A stretch of DNA of 64,000 nucleotides from JAKZRT01 sp965247915. Lineage in GTDB: Bacteria > Pseudomonadota > Alphaproteobacteria > Rhodobacterales > Rhodobacteraceae. The stretch spans positions 124,001 through 188,000 of the forward strand of contig OZ252048.1 of assembly GCA_965247915.1 (NCBI GenBank), read 5' to 3'. Positions 1 through 8,310 of this stretch are shown here, one piece after another (position 1 is the stretch's first letter; each line of letters opens with the position of its first letter). The translations under genes and the position numbers were made by a program. The notes beneath the pieces were generated by a model. That model worked only from the letters and a program-made list of their open reading frames with translations, was not told the origin of the DNA and searched no databases.

Positions 1-23
1 TGCGCCGCCGGTCCGAGCGGTTG

Positions 24-39
24 CGGGGCCTGAGCCCCG
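24..39 (-). terminator. Possible hairpin downstream of the DMT transporter
   Basis: A perfect 6-bp stem (CGGGGC / GCCCCG) with a CTGA loop lies about 35 bases past the stop of the minus-strand transporter. No T-run follows on either strand, so it would be a weak or Rho-assisted terminator at best. The rest of positions 1-74 shows nothing recognisable. Confidence 0.3.
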
Positions 40-74
40 GTTAGCCTGTCAAAGCGTAACTGCGGGCATGGTGG

Positions 75-974
75 CTAAACTTTGGTTGCCATGTGTGGCG
101 GCGCGATGGTGCGGCGTTTCAGCACCGCCTCGCGCCAGGTGATGAAACTGATCGCCGCCATAATCAGCGTGCCGCCAACCACGACCCAGATGTCCACCGG
201 CTCGGCAAAGGCGAGCGTGCCCAGGGCGGTGGCCCAGATCAGTTGCAGAAACGTGACCGGTTGCGTGACCGCAACCGGGGCCGCGCGAAACGCCAGCGTC
301 ATGCAAAAATGCCCGGCGGTGGCGAAAAGCGCCACCAGAAACATCCAGCCGAACTGCGCCAGCGTTGGCGGCACCCAGACCAGCCAAGCGACCGGAGCCA
401 TGAAAATTGTCACGAATATCGACAGCATGAAAACAACGACAGCGGCGTTGTAACGCGCGGTCAGATGCTTGGCGATCAGATACGAGGCGGCAAAGGTCAC
501 TGCCGTGGCCAGCATTGCGACATGGCCCGGGCTGATCTCGCGAAATCCGGGGCGCAGGATGATAAGGGCACCCACGAGGGCCGCCAGAACCGCCAACATG
601 CGTCGCAGCGCCAGACTCTCGCCCAGAAACAGCGCCGCACCGAGCGTCACGTAAACCGGCGACAGATAATTCATCGCCGTGACCTCGGCGATCGAGATCT
701 GGGTCATGGCGAAGAACCACAGGATAACGCCGACGCTCTGAAGGAACCCGCGAAATGCGAAAAGACCGACAGTCTTGCGATCAAACCGCGCCCGGCGCAT
801 GGCCGGGATCATCGGGATCAGGAACACCAGGCCCAGAGCATAGCGCATGAACGCCGCCTGCGCCGCCGGAAGCGAGCTGCCGACCAACTTGACCAGCGCC
901 GTGACCGCGACAAAGCACAGGCCCGTCACCAACATCCAAAAAACGCCCACAACGAGATTGTTCGGCTGGTTCAT
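75..974 (-). CDS. DMT-superfamily (EamA) transporter
   Basis: An inner-membrane permease of the drug/metabolite transporter superfamily, 299 residues. The hydrophobic pattern fits ten membrane helices arranged as two EamA repeats, the first from about residue 10 to 140 and the second from about 150 to 290. The segment AVTAMNYLSPVYVTLGA, near the end of the first repeat, is typical of the family. The start MNQPNNLVV at 974 was chosen because the hydrophobic repeat begins directly after it; a longer upstream reading runs through the neighbouring LysE gene. It follows that gene on the same strand with a 47-base gap, so the two exporter-type genes may be co-transcribed. The substrate cannot be deduced. 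Confidence 0.85.
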   Translation of the reverse strand: MNQPNNLVVGVFWMLVTGLCFVAVTALVKLVGSSLPAAQAAFMRYALGLVFLIPMIPAMRRARFDRKTVGLFAFRGFLQSVGVILWFFAMTQISIAEVTAMNYLSPVYVTLGAALFLGESLALRRMLAVLAALVGALIILRPGFREISPGHVAMLATAVTFAASYLIAKHLTARYNAAVVVFMLSIFVTIFMAPVAWLVWVPPTLAQFGWMFLVALFATAGHFCMTLAFRAAPVAVTQPVTFLQLIWATALGTLAFAEPVDIWVVVGGTLIMAAISFITWREAVLKRRTIAPPHMATKV

Positions 975-1021
975 ACCGTGCCTCTGTCCGATTGGGGGCC
1001 CGAGTTCAATACCCCGAGGCT

Positions 1022-1618
1022 CTAAGACGCCACCAGTCCGAGGGCGATGGCCCACATGGTCACTCCGATGCCCGCGTCGAGGACGCGCCAGGCCGTTGGT
1101 CGGGCAAAAAGCGGCCGCAATCCTCGCGCGCCGTAGCCGAGCGAAAAGAAAAACACGAACGATGCCGTAATCGCGCCGATCCCGAATGACAGCGCTGCGT
1201 CGTATTGGGTCGAGACCGAGCCCAGCAAGCCGATGGTGTCGAGATAAACATGCGGATTGCCCCAGGTCAGGATCAGGCAGGTGATCAGGGTTCGGCCCAA
1301 CCCGGATTTTCTGTCCTCGGATGGGTCCAGCGCCCCGGCCGGTCCGAACGCCGCGCGAAACGAAAGTCCGCCGTAAACCACCAGAAATATCGCACCACCC
1401 CATTTCATCACCCCGACGAGCCAGGGAAAACCGCCAACCAGCGCGTCGAAACCCGCCACGCCCGCCGCGATCAGAATGGCGTCTGACAGCGCACAGGTCA
1501 GGCAAACGGCGAAGACATGGGTCCCGCGAAGGCCCTGACGCAGGACGAACGCATTCTGCGCGCCGATGGCAAGTATCAGCGACAGGGACAAGGCAAATCC
1601 GGCGGTCAGCGCGGTCAT
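1022..1618 (-). CDS. LysE/ArgO-family amino-acid exporter
   Basis: A 198-residue polytopic membrane protein of the LysE superfamily, whose members export basic amino acids and related compounds. The N-terminal AIGAQNAFVLRQGLRG motif is diagnostic of the LysE/ArgO branch. The later WGNPHVYLDT stretch also fits; the Asn-Pro pair is conserved there. Six hydrophobic segments are visible. The start at 1618 has GGAG about nine bases upstream. It is divergent from the membrane methyltransferase at 1754 with 135 bases between them, where a shared promoter region is expected. LysE genes usually sit beside an ArgP-type regulator; none is present here. Confidence 0.88.
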   Translation of the reverse strand: MTALTAGFALSLSLILAIGAQNAFVLRQGLRGTHVFAVCLTCALSDAILIAAGVAGFDALVGGFPWLVGVMKWGGAIFLVVYGGLSFRAAFGPAGALDPSEDRKSGLGRTLITCLILTWGNPHVYLDTIGLLGSVSTQYDAALSFGIGAITASFVFFFSLGYGARGLRPLFARPTAWRVLDAGIGVTMWAIALGLVAS

Positions 1619-1753
1619 ATGAGGCTCCGGGCAGGTCGTCGTGGTGCTTATCGTGGGCCCCATTTCGCTGCAAGCGATCGCGTGCTTGCTTCGGGGCGGC
1701 AAAGTTTCTATCCCCCGGGGCGCAGGCAAAGGCGTCATCGAAGGGGAAGTGCA

Positions 1754-2353
1754 GTGCGAACCGTGATTGCGAGGATACGCATCAATCTGTTGCGGGTGCT
1801 CAGCGTCGGGCTTTTGGCCATCGCCATCGCCATGGACCCCAAGCTGCTGGGGACGCCCTGGGGCCGGGTGATGTGGGATTTCGGGGCGATTCTGGTGTTC
1901 TTCGGGGCTTTGGGGCGGCTGTGGAGCATCCTTTACATTGGCGGCAGGAAATCGGCCAAGGTCGTCAGCGACGGCCCCTATTCGATATGCCGGCATCCGC
2001 TGTATCTTTTTTCCACCCTTGCGACGCTGGGGTTTGCACTGATGCTGCAAAGCCTGATATTTGCGGTGGTTTTGACGCTGGTTGTATTTCTGGTTCTGAT
2101 GGCGACCGCGGCCAACGAAGAGGGCAACCTTCGCCAGGCATTCGGACCGGCCTATGACGATTATGCGAAAACCACGCCCCGGATCGTGCCGCGGCTGTCG
2201 AAGTTCCGTTCGGCGGCAGAAGTGACGTTCAACGTGCGAACGCTGCGCGTCAATTTCGCCGATGCGCTGGTGTTTCTGGCGCTGATCCCGGTCGCCGAAG
2301 CGATCAACTGGTGGAACGCCAGCGGGGCGTTATCACTGTTCCCGATCTTTTGA
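1754..2353 (+). CDS. Membrane-bound methyltransferase of the isoprenylcysteine/phospholipid methyltransferase type
   Basis: A 199-residue integral membrane protein with about five hydrophobic segments. The motif GPYSICRHPLYL (about residues 75-86), followed by an EE pair and then FGPAYDDYAKTTPRIVP, matches the C-terminal S-adenosylmethionine-binding core of the ICMT/PEMT family. Members methylate lipid or prenyl substrates in the bilayer; the substrate here is unknown. GTG at 1754 is preferred because AAGGGG lies 8-13 bases upstream and longer readings enter non-hydrophobic sequence. The C-terminal extension after the core (about 45 residues with another hydrophobic segment) is longer than in minimal homologues. 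Confidence 0.78.
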   Translation: MRTVIARIRINLLRVLSVGLLAIAIAMDPKLLGTPWGRVMWDFGAILVFFGALGRLWSILYIGGRKSAKVVSDGPYSICRHPLYLFSTLATLGFALMLQSLIFAVVLTLVVFLVLMATAANEEGNLRQAFGPAYDDYAKTTPRIVPRLSKFRSAAEVTFNVRTLRVNFADALVFLALIPVAEAINWWNASGALSLFPIF

Positions 2354-2361
2354 TCCGGCGA

Positions 2362-3108
2362 TCAAGCCGACAGCGCTTCCATCACCTCGTCAGAGATCTC
2401 GAAATTGGCGGTGACGCGCTGAACGTCGTCGTCGTCTTCCAGCACTTCGATCAGGCGCATGAGTTTCTGCGCGCCGTCCAGGTCAAGTTCGGTCGTGGTG
2501 TTGGGCTTCCAGATCAGCTTGGTGCTTTCGCTTTCGCCAAGATCGGCTTCGAGCGCGTTTGAGACTTCGCCCAGATCGGTGTCGGCGCACCAGATGACAT
2601 GGCCGTCCTCCGAGCTTTCGACGTCTTCCGCGCCGGCCTCGATGGCCGCCATCATGACCGTATCTGCGTCGCCGGCCTCGGTGGAATAGGTGACTTCGCC
2701 CTTGCGCTCGAACATAAAGCTGACCGACCTGGTTTCGCCCAGGTTGCCGCCGTGTTTGCCAAAGGTTGACCGCACGGATGACGCGGTGCGGTTGCGGTTG
2801 TCGGTCATCGCCTCGACGATGACGGCCACGCCGCCGGGGCCGTAGCCCTCGTAGCGGATCTCTTCGAAATTGTCGCCCTCGCCGACCAGCGATTTCTTGA
2901 TCGCGCGGTCGATCACGTCCTTGGGCACCGAGCTTGATTTGGCCTCTTTAACCGCCAAACGCAGGCGCGGGTTCTTGTCAGGGTCCGGGTCGCCCATTTT
3001 GGCGGCCACGGTAATTTCCTTGGCAAGCTTGGAAAACAGCTTGGAACGCACCGCATCCTGCCGCCCCTTGCGGTGCTGGATGTTGGCCCATTTGGAATGG
3101 CCGGCCAT
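2362..3108 (-). CDS. yebC: YebC/PmpR-family protein (TACO1-like)
   Basis: Cytoplasmic YebC family, 248 residues, which is the usual length. It begins MAGHSKWANIQHRKGRQD, the family signature, followed by FSKLAKEITVAAKMGDPDPD and the central YEGYGPGGVAVIVE motif. YebC proteins act as transcription regulators and, as shown for some members, help ribosomes through proline stretches; the role here is inherited from the family. A strong Shine-Dalgarno (GGAAGGGA) precedes the ATG at 3108. It converges with the methyltransferase, with stops 8 bases apart. In many bacteria yebC sits next to ruvC; that is not the case here. Confidence 0.97.
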   Translation of the reverse strand: MAGHSKWANIQHRKGRQDAVRSKLFSKLAKEITVAAKMGDPDPDKNPRLRLAVKEAKSSSVPKDVIDRAIKKSLVGEGDNFEEIRYEGYGPGGVAVIVEAMTDNRNRTASSVRSTFGKHGGNLGETRSVSFMFERKGEVTYSTEAGDADTVMMAAIEAGAEDVESSEDGHVIWCADTDLGEVSNALEADLGESESTKLIWKPNTTTELDLDGAQKLMRLIEVLEDDDDVQRVTANFEISDEVMEALSA

Positions 3109-3344
3109 CTTGTCCCTTCCGTTGCGTATCTGTTCGAGGCCCCTATAGGGCAGGACACGGGGGCGGTTCAAGCTTTGGCCTGACTGCAGAATTGGCCGGT
3201 GACGCGGTCCGGTCTTTTGGGGTCGCATCGGGCAGAATGCACGAACGCACACCGCGACAAATGCGGCCCGTGGGAAAACGCTTAGGGAAGACCGGTGATT
3301 CGGTGTATTCTGTAGAAGCGGGAGCGCGCATTAGGATCAGCACG

Positions 3345-4088
3345 ATGATTATTTACCCAACAATCGAAATTCAATCCGGGCGCTGTGTCAGTCTTTACCG
3401 GGGCCGGCTGGAAGAAGCTCAGATCTGGCATGTGGACCCGGTTGAGACCGCGCTGGGTTTTGCCCATGCCGGGGCCCAGTGGGTGCATGTCACCGACTTT
3501 GACGGTGTCGCGGGCGGCGCCGGCAACAACGAGCTTTTGAAGCGCATTATCCTGGGGGCCGAGGCACCCATTCAACTGGGCGGCGGCTTCCGGTCCTACG
3601 AAACCATTGCCGAATGGATCGATCTTGGCGTTGGCCGGATCGTGGTCGGAACGCTGGCGGTCACCAATCCGCACCTGGTCAAAGCGGCGGCGCGGTATTT
3701 CCCCGACCAGATCGTTCTGGCGGTGGATGTGTTCGAAGGCCGGGTGATGAGCGACGGATGGCGGCAGCCCAGCACCTTCGCGCCCGAAGATTTTATCCGC
3801 AGTTTCGCCGAAGACCCATTGGCCGCGATCATTGTCACCGACATCAGCGCCGACCTTGGCGATACCGAGGAACCGCTGGCGCTGATTACCCATCTCGCAT
3901 CGGTTGCCCGGGCACCGGTGATCGCTCGCGGGCTGTCGCGGTCGCTGGACGATCTTGCCCGGATCAAATTTGTGCCCGGAATCTCCGGCGCCATACTCGG
4001 GCGCGCGTTGTTCGACAAATCGATCGCAATCGAAGACGCAATGGCGCTGGCCGCCGAAGTACCGGAGAAAACGGCCGAATTTATCTGA
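3345..4088 (+). CDS. Diverged HisA-family (beta/alpha)8 isomerase paralogue
   Basis: A 247-residue protein of the HisA/HisF half-barrel family. It keeps the opening YPTIEIQSGRCVSLYRG, the first phosphate-binding loop QLGGGFRS (about residues 78-84) and the barrel rhythm. Several HisA hallmarks are changed. The catalytic Asp of the YPAIDL motif is Glu8. The TDIxRDG motif reads TDISADLGD (165-173). The second phosphate loop SGG has become RGL (195-197). The Asp of the central VDV strand (128) is kept. No other histidine gene is nearby. It is therefore more likely a paralogue with altered chemistry than the pathway enzyme. The start at 3345 is set by homology. Confidence 0.8.
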   Translation: MIIYPTIEIQSGRCVSLYRGRLEEAQIWHVDPVETALGFAHAGAQWVHVTDFDGVAGGAGNNELLKRIILGAEAPIQLGGGFRSYETIAEWIDLGVGRIVVGTLAVTNPHLVKAAARYFPDQIVLAVDVFEGRVMSDGWRQPSTFAPEDFIRSFAEDPLAAIIVTDISADLGDTEEPLALITHLASVARAPVIARGLSRSLDDLARIKFVPGISGAILGRALFDKSIAIEDAMALAAEVPEKTAEFI

Positions 4089-4151
4089 CCGCCCTGAAAA
4101 GCGGGGCCAATCCTGCCTGTTGAGCTGGTCACATTGTTATTCCAAGCGGTC

Positions 4152-5903
4152 CTAAAGCGGCCAGAAAAACGGAATGCAGGCCGAGGCGATCAGGCCGACG
4201 CTGAGGTTCAGCGGGATGCCCACTTTCAGGAAATCGGTAAACCGGTAGCCGCCGGGGCCATAGACCATCATGTTGGTCTGATAACTGATCGGCGTCGCGA
4301 AGGTGGCGCTGGCGGCGATCATCACGGCGACCACCAGCGGGCGCGGATCGACGCCCAGGCTGATGGCAAGGCCGATGGCCACCGGGGTCAGCACGACCGC
4401 GACGGCGTGGTTGATGACTTCGGACAGAAACGAGGTCAGCAGATAGATGGACCAGATGATGAAGAACGGCGGCAGACCGATGATGAACGGCGCGAAGGCA
4501 TCGACGATCAGATCGACCGCGCCCGAGGCTTCAAGCCCGGTCGCGACCGCCAGCATCGCGAAAATCAGCGCCAGAAGCCGCCCGTCGATAAAGCCGAATG
4601 CTTCGTCTGAATCAATGCAGCGGGTCAGGAACACGGTGGCCATCGCCAGCACCGCAAGCAGCAGGATGGGCGCCATGCCAAAGGCGGCGAATACTACGAT
4701 CCCGGCCAGGGCTGCGATGGCGATCGGGGCGTGGCTGCGGCGAAAGGCGCGCGCTGAGGGTTTGGTGATGTCGACCATGTCCATATCGGCCGCCAGACGC
4801 TGAATATCCTCGGGCGCGCCTTCCAACAGCAGCGTGTCGCCGACGCGCACCACAAGTTCGTCCAGTTGCACGCCGATGTTCTGGTTGCGCCGGTGAACCG
4901 CCAGCACATAGACACCATACCGGCGGCGCAGGCGCAGCGCGCCAAGTGCGCGCCCAATCATCCGGCAGCCCGGCGAGATCAGCACCTCGACGGTGGTGCT
5001 GGCGCGCGAACTCAGCTTGTCAACCATGCGCAGGTCTTTGTGCGACTGCAGCCCCAGAAGCTCGTCGATCTGGGTGCGCAGCACCACCCGGTCGCCCGCT
5101 TCAAGCGTCACCGCGCCCAGATCGCGCCTGAGCGAGGCATCGCCGCGCAGAACGTCGATCAGCCGCACCCCATCGCGGCGGAAAAGGTCGATCTTGGTGA
5201 CGTCTTCGCCGATCAGCGCGCTGTCGTCGGGGACCGCGACCTCGGTGAAAAACTTCATCTTCGACCGGTCGCTGAGCAGAACCGCCATCGATTGCCGGTC
5301 AGGCAACAGGCGCGGCGCGACGAAACGCAGGTAAACCGCGCCCCAGGCCACCAGAATAATCGCCAGCGGGGTCACTTCGAAGATCGAAAACGGCTCCAAC
5401 CCGCGCGACCGGGCCACGCCATCGACCAGCAAGTTGGTCGAGGTGCCGATCAGCGTCAGGGTGCCGCCGAGGATGGCAACGTAAGAGAGCGGGATCAGAA
5501 GTTTACTGGCCGGGATGCCCAGCCGCCGGGAAAGCTGAACAAAGACCGGTAGCATGACCACGACGACGGGCGTGTTGTTCACGAACGCCGAGGCCAGCAC
5601 CACAAAGACCATCAGCGCGCCGATGGCCACCGCCGGTCGGGCGTCGGCCTGGGCTTCGGCCAGGCGCGTGAACCAGGCCAGCGCCCCGGTCCGCACCAGC
5701 GCCCCCATCACCACGAACATCGCCGCGATGGTCCAGGGGGCCGGGTTCGACAAAACGTGCAGCGCGTCATCATAGGGCAGCACCCCGGCGACCAGCATCG
5801 CCGAGGCGCCGGCGATCGCCACCACCTCGGCGGGGAACCTTTCGCTGAGAAACAGCGCGAACATCGCGGCGACGATGGCAAGCGCGGCCAAGGCTTCGGT
5901 CAT
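4152..5903 (-). CDS. SLC13/DASS-type anion permease with two RCK_C (TrkA-C) domains
   Basis: A 583-residue inner-membrane permease of the SLC13 family with about 11 hydrophobic segments. Transmembrane blocks at about 1-200 and 390-583 flank a soluble middle (about 205-385) that holds two TrkA-C-like regulatory domains; 'DDSALIGEDVTKIDL' and 'RMIGRALGALRLRRRYGVYV' are typical of these. The first block contains the FVNNTPVVVVMLPVF signature and the second contains SFLSEVINHAVAVVLTPVA. Proteins with this layout carry sulfate, dicarboxylates or other anions with sodium; the substrate is not determined here. It ends close to and converges with the HisA-like gene. Confidence 0.9.
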   Translation of the reverse strand: MTEALAALAIVAAMFALFLSERFPAEVVAIAGASAMLVAGVLPYDDALHVLSNPAPWTIAAMFVVMGALVRTGALAWFTRLAEAQADARPAVAIGALMVFVVLASAFVNNTPVVVVMLPVFVQLSRRLGIPASKLLIPLSYVAILGGTLTLIGTSTNLLVDGVARSRGLEPFSIFEVTPLAIILVAWGAVYLRFVAPRLLPDRQSMAVLLSDRSKMKFFTEVAVPDDSALIGEDVTKIDLFRRDGVRLIDVLRGDASLRRDLGAVTLEAGDRVVLRTQIDELLGLQSHKDLRMVDKLSSRASTTVEVLISPGCRMIGRALGALRLRRRYGVYVLAVHRRNQNIGVQLDELVVRVGDTLLLEGAPEDIQRLAADMDMVDITKPSARAFRRSHAPIAIAALAGIVVFAAFGMAPILLLAVLAMATVFLTRCIDSDEAFGFIDGRLLALIFAMLAVATGLEASGAVDLIVDAFAPFIIGLPPFFIIWSIYLLTSFLSEVINHAVAVVLTPVAIGLAISLGVDPRPLVVAVMIAASATFATPISYQTNMMVYGPGGYRFTDFLKVGIPLNLSVGLIASACIPFFWPL

Positions 5904-5948
5904 TTGATTGGCGGTCAGGTCGATCAGCGGACTATCCCGGCGGTTGGA

Positions 5949-6881
5949 TCAGGTGGCGTCAGGGGGATCATCGCAAGACACACCCGGCTCTGCAACCGCT
6001 TCGGTCTGGCGCGGCTGGACCAGAAACAGGCCAAGAAACATCAGGCCCATGGCGACCCAGACCAGCGACGAATAGCGCTCGCCCAACAGCGCCATCGCCC
6101 AGAGCACGCCAAAGCCGGTGACCATATATCCGACCTGACCTGAAAAGACCGCGCCGGCGCGGCCCAGCATCCAGACGTAGGTCGAATAGACCAGCGCGTG
6201 AACGACCGACGACAGAAGGATCGCGGCATCGGGCGCACCGTAGGGCGGACGCGGGTCGATCCAGGTGCCGGTGGCCAGGGCGATTGGCAAAGTAATCAGG
6301 CAGCCCAGCACCGAAGCTCCAAACAGGACCTCGACCGGGTCAAGGTCCCAGTTGCCCCATTTGGCAACCACGTTGCCCCCGACCGCATAGAAAGAAGGTG
6401 CGACCAGCGCCAGCGGAATGAATACCGCCATAGCCGGGTCCGGGCAGGCTGGTTTCGGGCCCGGCCAGCAACGCCACGCCAATGAGCCCCGCCAGCAACC
6501 CGCCGAGGCGCAGCCAGTTGAACCGGTCGATGAGCAGATAGACGGCCATCGGAAACGCCAGCATCGGCACCGTGGCGATGACAATGGCTAATATGCCGGC
6601 AGGTAGATAGACCGCCGCCTGATACGATGCGCCGTTGGGCAGATGGTGCCGGTCAGAGCGATCATCGCGCAAAACAAAAGCCGGGTGCGGGTCCAGCGGG
6701 GCAATCGGCGGCGGGCCAGCAGGACCAAGCCCAGCAACGCCGCGCCAATCAAAGTCTGCCAGAAGATGATCCCGAAATTTCGATAGCCTTCGCTAACCGC
6801 GATTTTGGCCAGGGGTATGGTCAGGCCCCAGGCGATGCCCATGCCGACAAGCATCAGCACCAGAACCGGGGCTCGGGTCAT
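5949..6881 (-). pseudogene. DMT-superfamily (EamA) transporter split by two frameshifts
   Basis: Three reading frames together make one EamA transporter of about 310 residues. The N-terminus MTRAPVLVLMLVGMGIAWG starts at 6881 and runs to about 6640. The frame then shifts and continues as NGASYQAAVYLPAGILAIV to about 6436. A second shift restores AMAVFIPLALVAPSFYAVGGN to the stop at 5949. Each junction is repaired by one inserted base or two removed. The first start overlaps the stop of the upstream phosphodiesterase gene (ATGA at 6878-6881), so the gene was once translationally coupled. Either it is decayed or there are two local sequencing errors. Confidence 0.85.
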
Positions 6882-7690
6882 GGGGTCGCTTCCTGCAACC
6901 GCCCCCCAGTTCTGATCGCCTGCGCCGAAACGGCGGCCCCGGTGGCGTCGTCGGTTTCGACCAAAAACCCCGACAGGGTTGCCACGCCCCCGGCGGGCTG
7001 GAACCGGCCCTTGGACATGCCGGTCACGAAACGGCGCAGCGGTTCGGCCTTGTCCATGCCGATCACCGAAAGGTAATCGCCGCACATGCCCGCGTCGGTC
7101 AGATAAGCGGTGCCGCCGGGCAGGATCTGCGCGTCTGCGGTCGGCACATGGGTATGCGTGCCCACCACGATGCTGGCGCGCCCGTCGGCGAAATGCCCCA
7201 TGGCCATTTTCTCGGAGGTGGCTTCGCAATGCATATCGATCAGGCTGGCAGCGACCTTGCCGCCGCGCGGATGGGCGGCCAGCACCTTGTCGATGGCGTC
7301 AAACGGGTCGTCGAAGGGGCGTTTCATGAAGATCTGGCCCAGCACATGCGCCACCATTATCTTGCGCCCGCTGGCGGCGGTGAATATCCGCGCCCCGGCC
7401 CCCGGAGCATCTTTGGCATAGTTCAAGGGTCGCAGGATGCGCGGTTCGCTGGAAATAAACTCCAGCATGTCGCGCTGGTCAAAAGCGTGGTCGCCAATGG
7501 TCAGGCAATCCGCCCCCGCCGCCAGCAACCCCTTGGCGTGGGCGGCGCTGATGCCGATGCCGCTGGTGGCGTTTTCGCCGTTCGCCACCACGAAATCCAG
7601 CCGCCAATTCTGGCGCAGCCCCGGCAGGCTGTCGGCGACCGCAGCCCGGCCGGTGCGGCCCACGACGTCACCCAGAAACAGAATTCGCAT
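6878..7690 (-). CDS. YmdB-family metallophosphoesterase (TIGR00282 type)
   Basis: A 270-residue cytoplasmic calcineurin-like phosphoesterase. Metal-binding motifs are visible in order: LFLGDVVGR (residues 4-12), VANGENA, GDHAFDQRD, then DMHCEATSEK and VVGTHTHVPTAD. The family enzyme YmdB hydrolyses 2',3'- and 3',5'-cyclic nucleotides and affects RNA turnover in Bacillus; the activity here is by family. The usual GNH triad is GDH in this protein, which I believe is common in related alphaproteobacteria. It lies 56 bases after the 5-formyl-THF cyclo-ligase gene and overlaps the broken transporter by four bases, indicating an operon with mgtE. Confidence 0.92.
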   Translation of the reverse strand: MRILFLGDVVGRTGRAAVADSLPGLRQNWRLDFVVANGENATSGIGISAAHAKGLLAAGADCLTIGDHAFDQRDMLEFISSEPRILRPLNYAKDAPGAGARIFTAASGRKIMVAHVLGQIFMKRPFDDPFDAIDKVLAAHPRGGKVAASLIDMHCEATSEKMAMGHFADGRASIVVGTHTHVPTADAQILPGGTAYLTDAGMCGDYLSVIGMDKAEPLRRFVTGMSKGRFQPAGGVATLSGFLVETDDATGAAVSAQAIRTGGRLQEATP

Positions 7691-7746
7691 GATCCTGCCC
7701 TAGGGCCGCGCGCGGCGATGTGCAAGCGCTTGATTGTGGCCCGAGC

Positions 7747-8310
7747 TCAGGTGAAGTGCAGCACGCCGTTTTCGGTGACAATGGCATCCAGCGGCTGGTC
7801 GGTCGGCTCGACCGGCAACGCGGATGTCTGCTGACCGCTAAAGGCAAAGCCAACCGCCAGCGTTGGCCGGATCGCCCGCAGGCGCTCCAGGGTTCGGTCG
7901 TAATAACCACCGCCGTAACCCAGCCGGTAGCCGCGCGCGTCATAAGCGGCAAGCGGGACGATCAGAATATCGGGGTCTGACCCGGTCGGGTCGGCCGGGA
8001 TAGCCGCGCCATAGTCACCGGGGATCATCCGGGTTCCTGGTGACCACGATCGAAACTCAAGCGGCAATCCATTGCCCGCGACAACTGGCAGAACGATGTC
8101 ACGGCTGGCCGACAGCGCCTGCAATGCCGGGCGCGGGTCGATCTCGGTGCGGATCGGCCAATATCCCGAAATGACCTGTCCCGGCATCCGATGCAGAAAT
8201 TCGACAAGGTGCGATACGGCCCGGTCGCCGCCACCGGCGCTTTGCGCGCGCCTGCGGCGGGCGAAGGCGGCTTTGCGGGCGGCGTCTTTGGCGGCGCTCA
8301 GATCAGCCAT
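7747..8310 (-). CDS. 5-formyltetrahydrofolate cyclo-ligase
   Basis: A 187-residue cytoplasmic enzyme that converts 5-formyl-THF plus ATP to 5,10-methenyl-THF in the one-carbon pool. The basic N-terminus with KDAARKAAFARRRR, the central SGYWPIRTEID and the C-terminal GYGGGYYDRTLERL motif (ATP/substrate loop) are characteristic. The length is normal for the family. Its start lies inside the end of mgtE (13-base overlap), so the two are translationally coupled. In other bacteria this gene often sits beside 6S RNA; no such RNA was seen here. Confidence 0.95.
   Translation of the reverse strand: MADLSAAKDAARKAAFARRRRAQSAGGGDRAVSHLVEFLHRMPGQVISGYWPIRTEIDPRPALQALSASRDIVLPVVAGNGLPLEFRSWSPGTRMIPGDYGAAIPADPTGSDPDILIVPLAAYDARGYRLGYGGGYYDRTLERLRAIRPTLAVGFAFSGQQTSALPVEPTDQPLDAIVTENGVLHFT

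Noticed and set aside
11..50. tRNA-like string (GGTCCGAGCGGTTGCGG...) at the left edge
   Set aside because: It resembles part of a class II tRNA, but the anticodon arm has the wrong loop size and no T33, and no T-arm follows.
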